DNA from: an uncultured Clostridia bacterium
GTDB lineage: Bacteria; Bacillota; Clostridia; UBA1381
NCBI GenBank assembly: GCA_944393255.1
Contig: CALXZP010000009.1
Span: 62,001-126,000 of the forward strand
Length of the DNA stretch: 64,000 nucleotides
Direction of reading: 5' to 3'
The notes under the pieces are model-generated. The model searched no databases, had not been told where the DNA came from, and saw only the letters and a list, made by a program, of their open reading frames with translations. How positions within the stretch are numbered: the first letter of the stretch is position 1; every line of letters begins with the position of its first letter. This document shows, piece by piece, positions 47,131-55,404 of this stretch. The position numbers and the translations under genes are program-made.

Positions 47131-47400
47131 AGCCCCTGAGGCTGTAGAAAAATAGTGCAGAACGGACGAAACGAAGGGCTGACGCCATTACGCGAATGGC
47201 GTTAGCCCCTTGCCCGAAGGCGTACGTTGGTACGTCGAGGGTGAGTTTCGTTCGTAGCATAAAGCGAATTTTATCTTGAAATTTTCATATAAATGAAAAT
47301 TTCTACATTAAATCATAAGTAAGCTATGCTATAAACGGCTTAACGGCTTTACTTTTTCGCTTTATGCGGTCTGTGCATTTTGCTGCAGCCTCTTTGGTTT
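47131..47400. repeat. Complex nested palindromic intergenic element
   Basis: Between the converging GH36 and AraC genes lie nested inverted repeats: GAGGCTG (47138-47144) with CAGCCTC (47386-47392); GCATAAAGCGAA (47257-47268) with its complement (47356-47367); GGGCTGACGCCATT (47176-47189) with AATGGCGTTAGCCC (47195-47208); CCCGAAGGCGTAC with GTACGTCGAGGG (47213-47241); and GAAATTTTCAT with ATGAAAATTTC (47278-47303). The outer pair with flanking AAAGCCCC resembles a bidirectional terminator into which a MITE-like or REP-like element has been inserted. No ORF. Confidence 0.65.
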
Positions 47401-48191
47401 TAGCCGTGCCGCTGTCCTAACACGGCTTTTTTATATTCCGCAGGCGATACGCCCGCGCGTTTTTTGAAGAAATGTGAAAAGTGCTGATATGACTTGAAGC
47501 AGCAGGAGTTTAAGATCCACGGTATGGAGTACCCGGTCTCAAGCAGGAGCTTTGCTTTGCGGAACCGCATATCGTAGAGATCAGCTATAGGCGTTTTGCC
47601 GTAGAGCTTCTTGTATTGCCGCTGAAATGTGCTTACGCTCATGTTCGCGCGTTTTGCCATGCTTTCTACCGTCCATGGAGTGGCGGTGCTGTTCATAACG
47701 GTATTTCGCAGAGAATGGAGATCGTCGCCCGGCTTTACCTCGTATAGCTTTTCGCTGGGATAAAGCTCGTCATGTATGAAAGTGAGTATGAGCATTAGAT
47801 AGAGATCACGTCCGAATGAGCCGAATTCCGAGCCTGAAATGGAGCGCTCGTTCATTTCATAAAGGAGCCGTTCAAAGTCGCCTGTTCTTTTTATTTTTAT
47901 CGGCGTCATATATGGTATTTTCAGGCTGTCCATAAATGCCGCGCCGGCGTCAAATATCCATGCGGTGTGTATGAAGCTTTTTATGTTATCGTATATGAAA
48001 TACATAGGTGTGTCCGGAGGGACTATGTATACCGTATCCGGCTCCGCAGTTATATCCATACCGTTTATATCCGAAACGTGCGCCGGTTCTTTAAAATATT
48101 CCATATACCAGCCGTGGTATCCGCAGGGATAGCGTTCATCGGTCTTATGCTCAAGCTTGAGATAGAAGTATGCCTGTGTTGAAACGTTCAT
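47400..48191 (-). CDS. AraC-family transcriptional regulator
   Basis: 263 aa. The N-terminal half is a cupin-like sugar-sensing domain (YHGWYMEYF, then VYIVPPDTPMYFIYD, typical of AraC arms). The C-terminal 100 residues carry the two HTH motifs: VESMAKRANMSVSTFQRQYKKLYGKTP over about residues 173-199, and the second ending FKSYQHFSHFFKKRAGVSPAEYKK. GGGAGGCGG lies eight bases before the ATG. It is transcribed away from the esterase/beta-helix gene and is probably its local activator, inferred from divergence. The inducer is unknown. Confidence 0.88.
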   Translation of the reverse strand: MNVSTQAYFYLKLEHKTDERYPCGYHGWYMEYFKEPAHVSDINGMDITAEPDTVYIVPPDTPMYFIYDNIKSFIHTAWIFDAGAAFMDSLKIPYMTPIKIKRTGDFERLLYEMNERSISGSEFGSFGRDLYLMLILTFIHDELYPSEKLYEVKPGDDLHSLRNTVMNSTATPWTVESMAKRANMSVSTFQRQYKKLYGKTPIADLYDMRFRKAKLLLETGYSIPWILNSCCFKSYQHFSHFFKKRAGVSPAEYKKAVLGQRHG

Positions 48192-48231
48192 ATTATACCG
48201 CCTCCCGTTTGTTCATCCGCTTATCATATAT

Positions 48232-48260
48232 ATTATACTATACTCTGCGGACAACTTCAA
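48232..48260 (-). promoter_or_regulatory. Promoter of the AraC-family gene
   Basis: On the minus strand TTGAAG (48260-48255) and TATAAT (48237-48232) are 17 bp apart. Confidence 0.75.
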
Positions 48261-48317
48261 GCAATTGATTTAAAATATCATATTATTGATTAAAAAAGTC
48301 AAAAATCATGAGATATA

Positions 48318-48346
48318 TTGAACGTATATTTTATGTGTAATATAAT
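48318..48346 (+). promoter_or_regulatory. Promoter of the esterase/beta-helix operon
   Basis: TTGAAC (48318-48323) and TATAAT (48341-48346) with a 17-bp spacer. The 120-nt leader that follows carries three GCGGTC copies (about 48371, 48382 and 48430), possibly regulator half-sites or leader structure. Confidence 0.7.
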
Positions 48347-48470
48347 GAAGAAAACCGGACGCACCGCCGAGCGGTCATACAGCGGTCGTTCACAAGGAAA
48401 AATAAGCGATCGTGAAACATTCATTTCGCGGTCATTCCAAAGAAAAAAATCAAAAAGGAGGCGGATCGGT

Positions 48471-51400
48471 ATGATCCTGAAAAAACTTTCGGCATGGATT
48501 GTATCTCTGGCTTTGGTTTCGGCTGCGGCGCAGCTTCCGGCGTCCGTACCGGCATATGCGGCTGCGGGTGCGGCGCACGAATACAGTACAGATGTACAGG
48601 ATGATATTTTCCAGTATCATTTTGCAGGCGGAACGGATGCGTTTATGAACGGCGTTTCAAACGAGGGACGTGCTTATGACGCATATCTGTGGGTACCGCA
48701 GACCGTATCGCCCGGCGAACTCAAAGGACTTGTGGCGGTAAAAGCAAATCTTATAGAGGTGCCGTTTGTTGAATCGGCAAAGCTCAGGGCGGCTCTGGCA
48801 GAAAAGGGCTTCGGTATTCTCTGGCTCGTGTTTGCAAAGGACGCTTACGGATATAACAATACTTTCAGCAATTTTAATACAAGAACGGACTATAAGGGCG
48901 GCATCCTGTATTCGGACGCGTCGGATTTTACAAACGACGGCAAGGACGCGGCGGATATAATGAACGATATATTGAAAGGGATCGCAGCTTCGTCCGGCTA
49001 TGCTGAAATAGCAGATAAAACGCCGCTTATAACCGTAGGGCACAGCGCGGCGTCACCGTTCGGGTACAGGAGCGGAAACTGGGATCCGGACAGGATAATA
49101 GCACAGATACAGATGAAAAACGGCATGGGCGCTCCTCTTTATCAGTCCAATAAAGGTATGGTGCCGGGCATACCGTCTTTGCAGTATGCCGCGCAGTATA
49201 CCGAGCATGCGCTCGGCGCCGACCGCGACCGTTCCGTCCGCGACGCGCGCTGGCACATAACAAATCAGAGGGCTCAAAATACAGATATGCTCGTTTCGCA
49301 TATCATAGAGTGGGGCAGCGGGCATTACGATTGGTCCGACAACGCGACGGATATGATGATAAAGTATATAGATAAGGCCATCGAGTACAGGCTTCCGGAC
49401 GATTATGCGGAAACGGGCAGGCTCAGCGACCTGACCGGAAGCGGTTATCTTATGAAGCCGTTTGAAAAGGACGAAAACGGCGGCGAACGCGGGGCGGGCT
49501 ATTATAGAGAGCACGGCTGGCTGTCGGATGGGATGGACAATGAGGCGGCGAGTGAGGCGGATAAAAAAGCGTCGTTCTGGTTCTTTGACAAAGAATTTGC
49601 GGAGGCTGCAGAAAGCTTTACCGAGTATGCTGTCCCCGAAGCTCCCGACAGCGTTGGGACAGGTATAGCAGGAAAAACATACAGCAGTATAGAACCGTTC
49701 ATGCTGATGAAGGATCCTTCAAAATCAACGCATGCGGATGCGCCCTATACAGCTCCGGAGATCATATCGCCTTATCTCACTTTCAACAGCGGTATGTCGC
49801 GCTACGGAAATACAAGATTTGTGGATTATGAAAAGCTTGGCAATCCCGGAGGCAATTCCGATAACAGCGCGAATTTGCAGGGCTACGACACGGTCACCGT
49901 GGATACTTATTATATGAGCAGGATACCGTCTATTGTATCAGGCGAAAAGCAGGCTTATGACGGGGCGGGTGATGAAGCGTATGTTCCCAGAAATACAAAG
50001 GCTGAGTTTGTACCGCTCATGGCTCCGTATGAGATCGTAAGCTCGGAGACAGTTCCCATAGACGGCATGACAAGAGCGGAGGACAATGCCGAAGCCGTAA
50101 ATGCCGCGTCGGTAACGCGTACTACGCTGCGTTTCAGCAATAACCGCGTCTATTACCGTGCGGGCTGCGGCAAGACCAATGAGTACGGCACTCAGCTCGA
50201 CAGCTTCGGTATGATACTTTCACCCGAAATAATCGAGAACGGAGAGGCGGTATCGGCGTTCAAGGCCACGGGGGTGCAGATGAATGTGCCGTATACCGGA
50301 AAGGGAAGTCAGACGCTAACGCTCGATCCTATAGCAAATGTGAATATCAACGATCCGAATGCCGGTACGTCGTTTGATGTGAGCTATACTTCATCAGACA
50401 GCGATCTTCAAAAATACACTGATGTATTTGTGGAATACGGACCGGCGCGCGCCGTAAGAGCAGTCGATCCGTCGGACGGTTCTTACTCATGGAAAATAGA
50501 GATACTTGAGGATGAGATACCGGATAACGCATCCTATCCTATTGAGGTGAACGTTGTTGCGTCCAATCTCGGAAAGTGGGAAACAGTCGCCGCGGCGTCT
50601 GCGGAGCAGAAATTCTATATAACCGATAAGGATACTCCGAGCGGAGTTTATCTGGACGGTGAAATGCAGAACAGCTTTGACGAGGCCGTTGACGGCGCGC
50701 ACGGCGAGGGAGCACATACCGTAGCGGTATATTCCGGCAGCACGGCGCAAAAGCGACATGATCTCAGTGCATCGGAAAACATAAGCTTTATGAACGGCGA
50801 TTTCCGTGCTGAGGTGAAAAAGACTGGAAGCGGGATGATGTTCCTTAATAAGGACACGTCCATAGCTCCGCAGCTTACTTTTGGAAAGTCTTCGCTTTTG
50901 TCTACCGACCGCAGCACGGCTCTGGAATTCAATATGGACGGCAAGGGCCGGTTTGCCGAGATAAACAAAGGAATACTCGATTTGTATAACGGAGTTGTGA
51001 TAACCGGCGGCAGTGCCGAGCGAGGCGGCGGCATAGACTGCAAAACCGGTTCGGTCCTCAATATCCACGGCGGTATCATAACCGGCAATACAGCCGTAAA
51101 TTCTCAGTATTTGCTCGGCGGCGGCGGAGTTTCCGTTGTCGGATCCGGAAAAGCGAGTATGGACGGAGGAGTTATAAGCGGCAATATCTCCGAGGATCGG
51201 CGGGGCGGAGGTCTGAGCGTCATGGAAAACGGCTCGTTCGATATGAGCGGAGGCAGTATAACCGGTAATACGGGCTATGACGTGTATGTGAACAATAACA
51301 ATATGACGATGAGCGGCAGCGCTGAGATAGGAAGTCTGTATATAGCGGACGGAAAAACCGTTACCGTAAACGGTGCGTTTACTTCCGGCGGCTCCCATGC

Positions 51401-52418
51401 CGAGATAACGCCGGGCATATACAGCGAGGGCGCGGAGCTGGTACGCTATGCCGAGGGTCTGGCGCCGTCGCCGGCAGACTTTACGGTAGCGGATGAAAAC
51501 GGCACGGAATGGTATCTGTATGCGGACGGTCAAAGTCTTAAGCTTACAAAAAACGCGCCGTATGCAATAACCGCCATGAACGGAATAGCCGTAAAGGGTG
51601 AAGCATACGCGGGCGAGACTGTAACGCTCACCGTTCCTGACGGCTATGTTGAAAATTCATTCGTAGTGTCCAAAATATCTCCGTCACAGTTTACAAGGAT
51701 ATCCGAAAATCAGTACAGCTTTACAATGCCGGAGAACGGCGTGACTGTCTCATGTCTTGTAAATACGGACAGCAGAAAGGTGATAGTTGTAGGCGTGCAC
51801 GATACGTATTTCGTAAGAAATGATAACGATATGAATGTTGAATTCGACGTACCGTCTCCGGGGAGCGGATATACATACTTAAATGCCGATGTATATATTC
51901 CTGCCCGAACAAGCGGCCAGGATGAAAATATGGCGGCGGTAATGAATGATATTTCATTTACTGTATCAGGCGGAAATATAAGCGGCAGCGGTGATGTAAA
52001 AACAGGTAAAAATATTATGAGGATAACCTATACAGGCAGCGTCGGTGTGGACTACTACAGCTATATAGGCGGATATAACGGCTCAAGGTACGACTATCCG
52101 AGGACTGCCGGCGATCTGTCAACACTAACGCTTACAAGAGCCGTATATGCGCATGCGGAGATGATCAAAGCGGACGGAGTAGAGGACGCCGCTGCGAATA
52201 ACGACGCGGTAGGGTATTACGTTGAAAATATGAGTATCCCGTCATGGAACCCGGCTCTGAAATGGCAGCTGATGTTCAGCGACGGTAAAAAAGCTGAGAA
52301 GTCCGTGGACATCCCGGGACTTTCCGGCGAAGGGAGCGTATCCTTCGGGATAGTTCTTTACGGAGAAAAGGATGGATACGGGACGTCGGATATAGAAAAC
52401 GTATATGTGGTTGAGTGA
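48471..52418 (+). CDS. Large secreted alpha/beta-hydrolase (esterase-like) fused to a right-handed beta-helix
   Basis: 1315 aa from the ATG at 48471 after AAGGAGGCGG; 51 upstream in-frame codons lack a ribosome site. Signal peptide about 1-29 (VPAYAA). Residues 40-320 look like an alpha/beta hydrolase with nucleophile elbow G-H-S-A-A (Ser192) and a late SGHYDW that supplies His285. Two beta domains follow (about 400-780), then a glycine-rich beta-helix (about 800-1000) with GGIITGN, GGVISGN and GGSITGN repeats, and C-terminal Ig-like regions. There is no SLH or sortase motif. It could deacetylate or de-esterify a polysaccharide while the helix binds it. The catalytic assignment is by motif only; no exact family is recognised. 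Confidence 0.62.
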   Translation: MILKKLSAWIVSLALVSAAAQLPASVPAYAAAGAAHEYSTDVQDDIFQYHFAGGTDAFMNGVSNEGRAYDAYLWVPQTVSPGELKGLVAVKANLIEVPFVESAKLRAALAEKGFGILWLVFAKDAYGYNNTFSNFNTRTDYKGGILYSDASDFTNDGKDAADIMNDILKGIAASSGYAEIADKTPLITVGHSAASPFGYRSGNWDPDRIIAQIQMKNGMGAPLYQSNKGMVPGIPSLQYAAQYTEHALGADRDRSVRDARWHITNQRAQNTDMLVSHIIEWGSGHYDWSDNATDMMIKYIDKAIEYRLPDDYAETGRLSDLTGSGYLMKPFEKDENGGERGAGYYREHGWLSDGMDNEAASEADKKASFWFFDKEFAEAAESFTEYAVPEAPDSVGTGIAGKTYSSIEPFMLMKDPSKSTHADAPYTAPEIISPYLTFNSGMSRYGNTRFVDYEKLGNPGGNSDNSANLQGYDTVTVDTYYMSRIPSIVSGEKQAYDGAGDEAYVPRNTKAEFVPLMAPYEIVSSETVPIDGMTRAEDNAEAVNAASVTRTTLRFSNNRVYYRAGCGKTNEYGTQLDSFGMILSPEIIENGEAVSAFKATGVQMNVPYTGKGSQTLTLDPIANVNINDPNAGTSFDVSYTSSDSDLQKYTDVFVEYGPARAVRAVDPSDGSYSWKIEILEDEIPDNASYPIEVNVVASNLGKWETVAAASAEQKFYITDKDTPSGVYLDGEMQNSFDEAVDGAHGEGAHTVAVYSGSTAQKRHDLSASENISFMNGDFRAEVKKTGSGMMFLNKDTSIAPQLTFGKSSLLSTDRSTALEFNMDGKGRFAEINKGILDLYNGVVITGGSAERGGGIDCKTGSVLNIHGGIITGNTAVNSQYLLGGGGVSVVGSGKASMDGGVISGNISEDRRGGGLSVMENGSFDMSGGSITGNTGYDVYVNNNNMTMSGSAEIGSLYIADGKTVTVNGAFTSGGSHAEITPGIYSEGAELVRYAEGLAPSPADFTVADENGTEWYLYADGQSLKLTKNAPYAITAMNGIAVKGEAYAGETVTLTVPDGYVENSFVVSKISPSQFTRISENQYSFTMPENGVTVSCLVNTDSRKVIVVGVHDTYFVRNDNDMNVEFDVPSPGSGYTYLNADVYIPARTSGQDENMAAVMNDISFTVSGGNISGSGDVKTGKNIMRITYTGSVGVDYYSYIGGYNGSRYDYPRTAGDLSTLTLTRAVYAHAEMIKADGVEDAAANNDAVGYYVENMSIPSWNPALKWQLMFSDGKKAEKSVDIPGLSGEGSVSFGIVLYGEKDGYGTSDIENVYVVE

Positions 52419-52436
52419 GAAAGGAGCGATACTTAA

Positions 52437-52613
52437 ATGAAAAAGAACTATATCAGTCCGGAGCTTAAGACGGTTATGTTTTCGGAGAGCGTATGCGCTT
52501 CCGATACGAGCGGGATAACAAACGGTGTAGATATGACGCAGGAGACGCTCAGACAGCAAAATATAAGCAATACCGAAAGCTCGCCGCTTGAGTCGTTCAG
52601 TATTGTATTTTAA
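52437..52613 (+). CDS. Small 58-residue peptide of the MKK-Y-x-x-PEL type
   Basis: Starts MKKNYISPELKTVMF and ends SSPLESFSIVF, with one Cys. AAGGAG lies ten bases upstream, and the gene begins 18 bases after the stop of the esterase/beta-helix gene, so it is cotranscribed. Short peptides with this charged, Pro-Glu-Leu opening recur in gut Clostridia and Bacteroidota without assigned function, as far as I know. There is no signal peptide. It could be a leader-like peptide, but no modifying enzyme is in the window. Confidence 0.6.
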   Translation: MKKNYISPELKTVMFSESVCASDTSGITNGVDMTQETLRQQNISNTESSPLESFSIVF

Positions 52614-52666
52614 AGAATACAGCAGGAAGAATGTTATAAAGCCGGTTTTACCGGAATAAATAAAAC

Positions 52667-52717
52667 AGGGCCGCCCCGCAAACGGGTTTTTATTAACGAC
52701 CCGTTTGCGGCGGCCCT
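52667..52717. terminator. Very strong bidirectional-type hairpin
   Basis: Arms of 21 and 19 nt (AGGGCCGCC...ACGGGT with ACCCGTTTGCGG...CCCT) pair with a 2-nt bulge around an 11-nt loop. On the minus strand it is followed by GTTTTATTT, fitting termination downstream of the LysR gene. The plus-strand tail (CGTTTGG) is weaker but may end the operon above. Confidence 0.7.
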
Positions 52718-52894
52718 CGTTTGGCTGCGGAGAAGCTTGGCGGTCTTGACGGCAGTAACCGGACTCTGCGGCTTTACCGCGTATGATGTTGAATTCCTCG
52801 TCCGATAATAAAATTTTATACATATATCCACCTTCGAGTCTGTTTTGATCCGTATACGCTGCTGTGTGAGCCGATACGGTCGTATAATAAAATA

Positions 52895-53800
52895 TTACGG
52901 TTTTTGAGTTTGACCGAGATGGTTTTTCAGCTTTTCCAAAAACAGCTCTGCGGCCGGGGAAAAGACCTGGTACTTTTTCCAGACTATGCTCAGCCCCGAT
53001 TCCAGCGTGGGTCTCAGCGGACGGAAGCATAGGCTGCTGTTTTCTGAAATATTCACAAGCTTATCTATCGTCACAGCATAGCCTATACCCGCATCGACCA
53101 TTATGGCGGCATTGTAAACCAGATTGAACGTAGTCACAATATTCAGTCTGCCGAGATCGTTTCCAAACCATGCGGCGAACTCGTTTGGCGTTTGGGTTTT
53201 TATCATCGCCTGCCGTGAACAGATAAGCGGCCCATCCTCAAGGTCGCTCTTTTCGATAAACTCTTTCTCTGCAAGAGGGCTGTCCTTTCGCATAACAACT
53301 CCCCAGACGTCCTTCACGGGAAGATCGATAAAATCATATTTTGAAATATCAGCCGGCTGTATAAGTATTCCAAAATCCAGCAGCCCTTTATCCAGCCGTT
53401 CCGTAACGTCCTGGGCGTTGCCGCTGTATAAATGATACCGTATACCCGGATGCTCGTCTCTGAGGCTTTTTATCATTGCTGCGATAGGCTTTATGGCTTC
53501 GGTCTCCCCGCTGCCTATATAAATATCTCCGTTCGTGTCCCTTTCCAGAGAGGTGAATTCTGCTTCCGTTTTGTCTACCATGGCGATGATCTCTTCCGCT
53601 CGTTTTCTAAACAGCATGCCTTCCGGCGTAAGAGCTGTGTTATGACTTTTCCGTTCAAGCAGTTTTTGACCAAGTTCATCTTCAAGATCCTTTATCTGTC
53701 TTGAAAGCGTAGGCTGCGTCAGATGCAGAAAATTTGCCGCCGCAGTGATATTCCCTTCTCTTGCAACGGCGAGAAAATAACGAAGCACTCTTATTTCCAT
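52895..53800 (-). CDS. LysR-family transcriptional regulator
   Basis: 301 aa from the ATG at 53800, seven bases after AGGGG; a GTG three codons upstream is less well placed. The N-terminal winged HTH is canonical (MEIRVLRYFLAVAREGNITAAANFLHLTQPTLSRQIKDLEDELG within residues 1-44). The effector domain (about 90-295) contains IYIGSGETEAIKPIA and GIGYAVTIDKLV. It is divergent from a two-gene unit encoding a small protein and an alpha/beta hydrolase. A 15-bp palindrome with the LysR T-N11-A pattern overlaps its own -35 box, indicating autoregulation and control of the neighbour. The effector is unknown. Confidence 0.93.
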   Translation of the reverse strand: MEIRVLRYFLAVAREGNITAAANFLHLTQPTLSRQIKDLEDELGQKLLERKSHNTALTPEGMLFRKRAEEIIAMVDKTEAEFTSLERDTNGDIYIGSGETEAIKPIAAMIKSLRDEHPGIRYHLYSGNAQDVTERLDKGLLDFGILIQPADISKYDFIDLPVKDVWGVVMRKDSPLAEKEFIEKSDLEDGPLICSRQAMIKTQTPNEFAAWFGNDLGRLNIVTTFNLVYNAAIMVDAGIGYAVTIDKLVNISENSSLCFRPLRPTLESGLSIVWKKYQVFSPAAELFLEKLKNHLGQTQKP

Positions 53801-53824
53801 TAACAACACCCCTTTTTGGTTATC

Positions 53825-53853
53825 ATTATATCATCGTGTGAAATGCTTGTCAA
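53825..53853 (-). promoter_or_regulatory. Promoter of the LysR-family gene
   Basis: On the minus strand TTGACA (53853-53848) and TATAAT (53830-53825) with a 17-bp spacer: full consensus. Confidence 0.85.
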
Positions 53854-53857
53854 GCAT
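53843..53857. promoter_or_regulatory. LysR-type operator (T-N11-A palindrome)
   Basis: ATGCTTG-T-CAAGCAT is a perfect 15-bp palindrome that includes T-N11-A. It covers the LysR -35 box and lies just upstream of the divergent promoter's -35. Confidence 0.8.
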
Positions 53858-53880
53858 ATCATAAAATAGAAACTAAGTAT

Positions 53881-53909
53881 TTGCTATTTGATCTTAAGTG
53901 TGATAGAAT
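53881..53909 (+). promoter_or_regulatory. Promoter of the small-protein/hydrolase unit
   Basis: TTGCTA (53881-53886) and TAGAAT (53904-53909) with a 17-bp spacer. The weak match suits activation by LysR bound at 53843-53857. Confidence 0.6.
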
Positions 53910-53933
53910 AAATACAGCAGGAGGCGGAGCCGT

Positions 53934-54188
53934 ATGAAAGTAATAAAGGAAGAAGATATTTTCAGGATCAAAAGAAATCTTTCGGATGCGGGCTGTACGG
54001 CTCAGACGATAGAGCGGTTTCTTGAGCTGGAGCAAAGCGGTCTGCGCAAAGAGCAGTACCGGATGCTGGTTCGGCACAAGCTTGCGCTTTTAGAGAAGCT
54101 GCATAAGGAACAATATAAGATAGACTGTCTTGATCACATGGTTTATTCCATGAAAAAAGAAGATAAAAAGATAAACGGAGGCTTGTAA
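53934..54188 (+). CDS. Small helical protein of unknown function, paired with the hydrolase
   Basis: 84 aa, highly charged and predicted all-helical. The middle (TIERFLELEQSGLRKEQYRMLVRHKLALLEKL, about residues 24-55) has heptad-like spacing and could form a coiled coil. No signal peptide or metal motif. AGGAGGCGG lies a few bases before the ATG. It ends two bases before the hydrolase start, so the two are cotranslated and may work together. I do not recognise a family with confidence. The good ribosome site, LysR-controlled promoter and tight spacing make it a real gene. Confidence 0.75.
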   Translation: MKVIKEEDIFRIKRNLSDAGCTAQTIERFLELEQSGLRKEQYRMLVRHKLALLEKLHKEQYKIDCLDHMVYSMKKEDKKINGGL

Positions 54189-54189
54189 A

Positions 54190-55179
54190 ATGGAAGAAAA
54201 ATTGATCTTAACGGAGGAATGGGATAAGACGTTCCCTAAAAGCAGCAAGACCGGTCACCGCAAGGTGACGTTTCACAACCGGTACGGCATAACGCTTGCC
54301 GCGGATCTTTATGCACCGAAAAACGCGGATGGGAAGTTAGCAGCCATTGCGGTATGCGGCCCGTTCGGCGCGGTAAAGGAACAGGCTGCCGGATTATACG
54401 CTCAGGCTATGGCGGAAAGGGGATTTCTTACTATTGCTTTCGATCCGTCTTTTACCGGGGAGAGCGGAGGACAGCCGAGATACATGGCGTCTCCGGATAT
54501 CAATACGGAGGATTTTCAGGCTGCGGTGGACTTTCTTTCTGTGCAGGAAAATGTAGATCCGGATAAGATAGGTATTATCGGTATTTGCGGCTGGGGCGGC
54601 ATGGCGCTCAACGCCGCTGCGATCGATACGAGGATAAAAGCGGCCGCAGCCTCGACAATGTACGATATGACCCGTGTGAACGCAAAGGGCTATTTTGACG
54701 CAGAGGACAGCGAACAGGCGCGTTATGACAAACGCGCTGCGCTTAATAAGCAGAGGACAGAGGATTATAAAAACGGAGCCTATGCGCTCGGCGGCGGAGT
54801 GGCGGACACACTGCCCGATGATGCTCCGTTCTTTGTTAAGGACTATTATGATTATTATAAAACGGAACGCGGTTACCATCCGCGTTCGCTTAATTCAAAC
54901 GTAGGCTGGAATATAACGGGCTGTATGTCGTTTATAAACCAGCCAATACTTCGCTACAGCAATGAGATAAGAAGCGCAGTGCTGATCATTCACGGCGAAA
55001 AGGCTCATTCCTGCTATTTCAGCAAGGACGCTTATGCCGATATGATAAGGGACAGTGCGTATACTGATAACAAGGAGCTTATGATAATACCCGGCGCGGT
55101 GCATACGGATCTGTACGATAAAACAGACGTTATCCCGTTTGATAAAATGGCCGGATTTTTTGAGCGGTATATGAAATGA
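54190..55179 (+). CDS. Alpha/beta hydrolase, dienelactone-hydrolase-like with a cysteine nucleophile
   Basis: 329 aa, cytoplasmic. The fold is indicated by an oxyanion-strand motif VCGPFGAVKEQ (about 55-65), the DPSFTGESGG loop (about 85-94) and the nucleophile elbow G-I-C-G-W-G-G with Cys133 where most relatives have Ser. A late Asp region (LIIHGEKAHS) and PGAVHTDLYD provide the His. Cys in this position is known from dienelactone hydrolases; YcjY/DltE-like proteins are close in length. The substrate is an ester or lactone of unknown identity. The gene follows the 84-aa gene by one base and is divergent from LysR, an arrangement common for stress- or aromatic-compound-responsive hydrolases. 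Confidence 0.82.
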   Translation: MEEKLILTEEWDKTFPKSSKTGHRKVTFHNRYGITLAADLYAPKNADGKLAAIAVCGPFGAVKEQAAGLYAQAMAERGFLTIAFDPSFTGESGGQPRYMASPDINTEDFQAAVDFLSVQENVDPDKIGIIGICGWGGMALNAAAIDTRIKAAAASTMYDMTRVNAKGYFDAEDSEQARYDKRAALNKQRTEDYKNGAYALGGGVADTLPDDAPFFVKDYYDYYKTERGYHPRSLNSNVGWNITGCMSFINQPILRYSNEIRSAVLIIHGEKAHSCYFSKDAYADMIRDSAYTDNKELMIIPGAVHTDLYDKTDVIPFDKMAGFFERYMK

Positions 55180-55197
55180 CCGCTGCTGGAGGCGGTT

Positions 55198-55241
55198 AGG
55201 GCAATAACTGCGATGCGTTCGCTTTTATTGCTCTTTTTTTG
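55198..55241 (+). terminator. Terminator of the hydrolase unit
   Basis: GGGCAATAA pairs with TTATTGCTC around an inner GCGA/TCGC stem, followed by seven T. Confidence 0.85.
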
Positions 55242-55340
55242 TTTTCGGTCTGTCTTAAAGCCGCCGCTATGATCTCCATTGATCGTAATATGCTGCCGGG
55301 GTATGCCGGAAGATATCGGTATTATCGCCTTTATTGGGTA

Positions 55341-55369
55341 TTGCATTTTTAACTTTCTTATGTTAAAAT
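55341..55369 (+). promoter_or_regulatory. Promoter of the polyamine operon
   Basis: TTGCAT (55341-55346) and TAAAAT (55364-55369) with a 17-bp spacer, 35 bp before the speD start. The 5' leader is short and shows no obvious riboswitch. Confidence 0.7.
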
Positions 55370-55404
55370 AGATACGAATATATTTACTCACGGAGGTAAG
55401 GCGT

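Noticed and set aside
47131..47400. Structured element considered as a tRNA or known structured RNA
   Set aside because: There is no cloverleaf with conserved tRNA bases, and the nesting does not match any RNA family I recognise.
52242..52823. Minus-strand ORF beginning MYKILLSDEEF with a reasonable ribosome site
   Set aside because: It reads through the strong hairpin at 52667-52717 and then runs antisense to the peptide gene and the esterase gene, with no family resemblance. At most the first 30 codons might be a gene remnant.
55242..55404. Possible riboswitch or attenuator ahead of speD
   Set aside because: The promoter leaves only about 30 nt of leader, too short for a riboswitch, and no stable fold is apparent.
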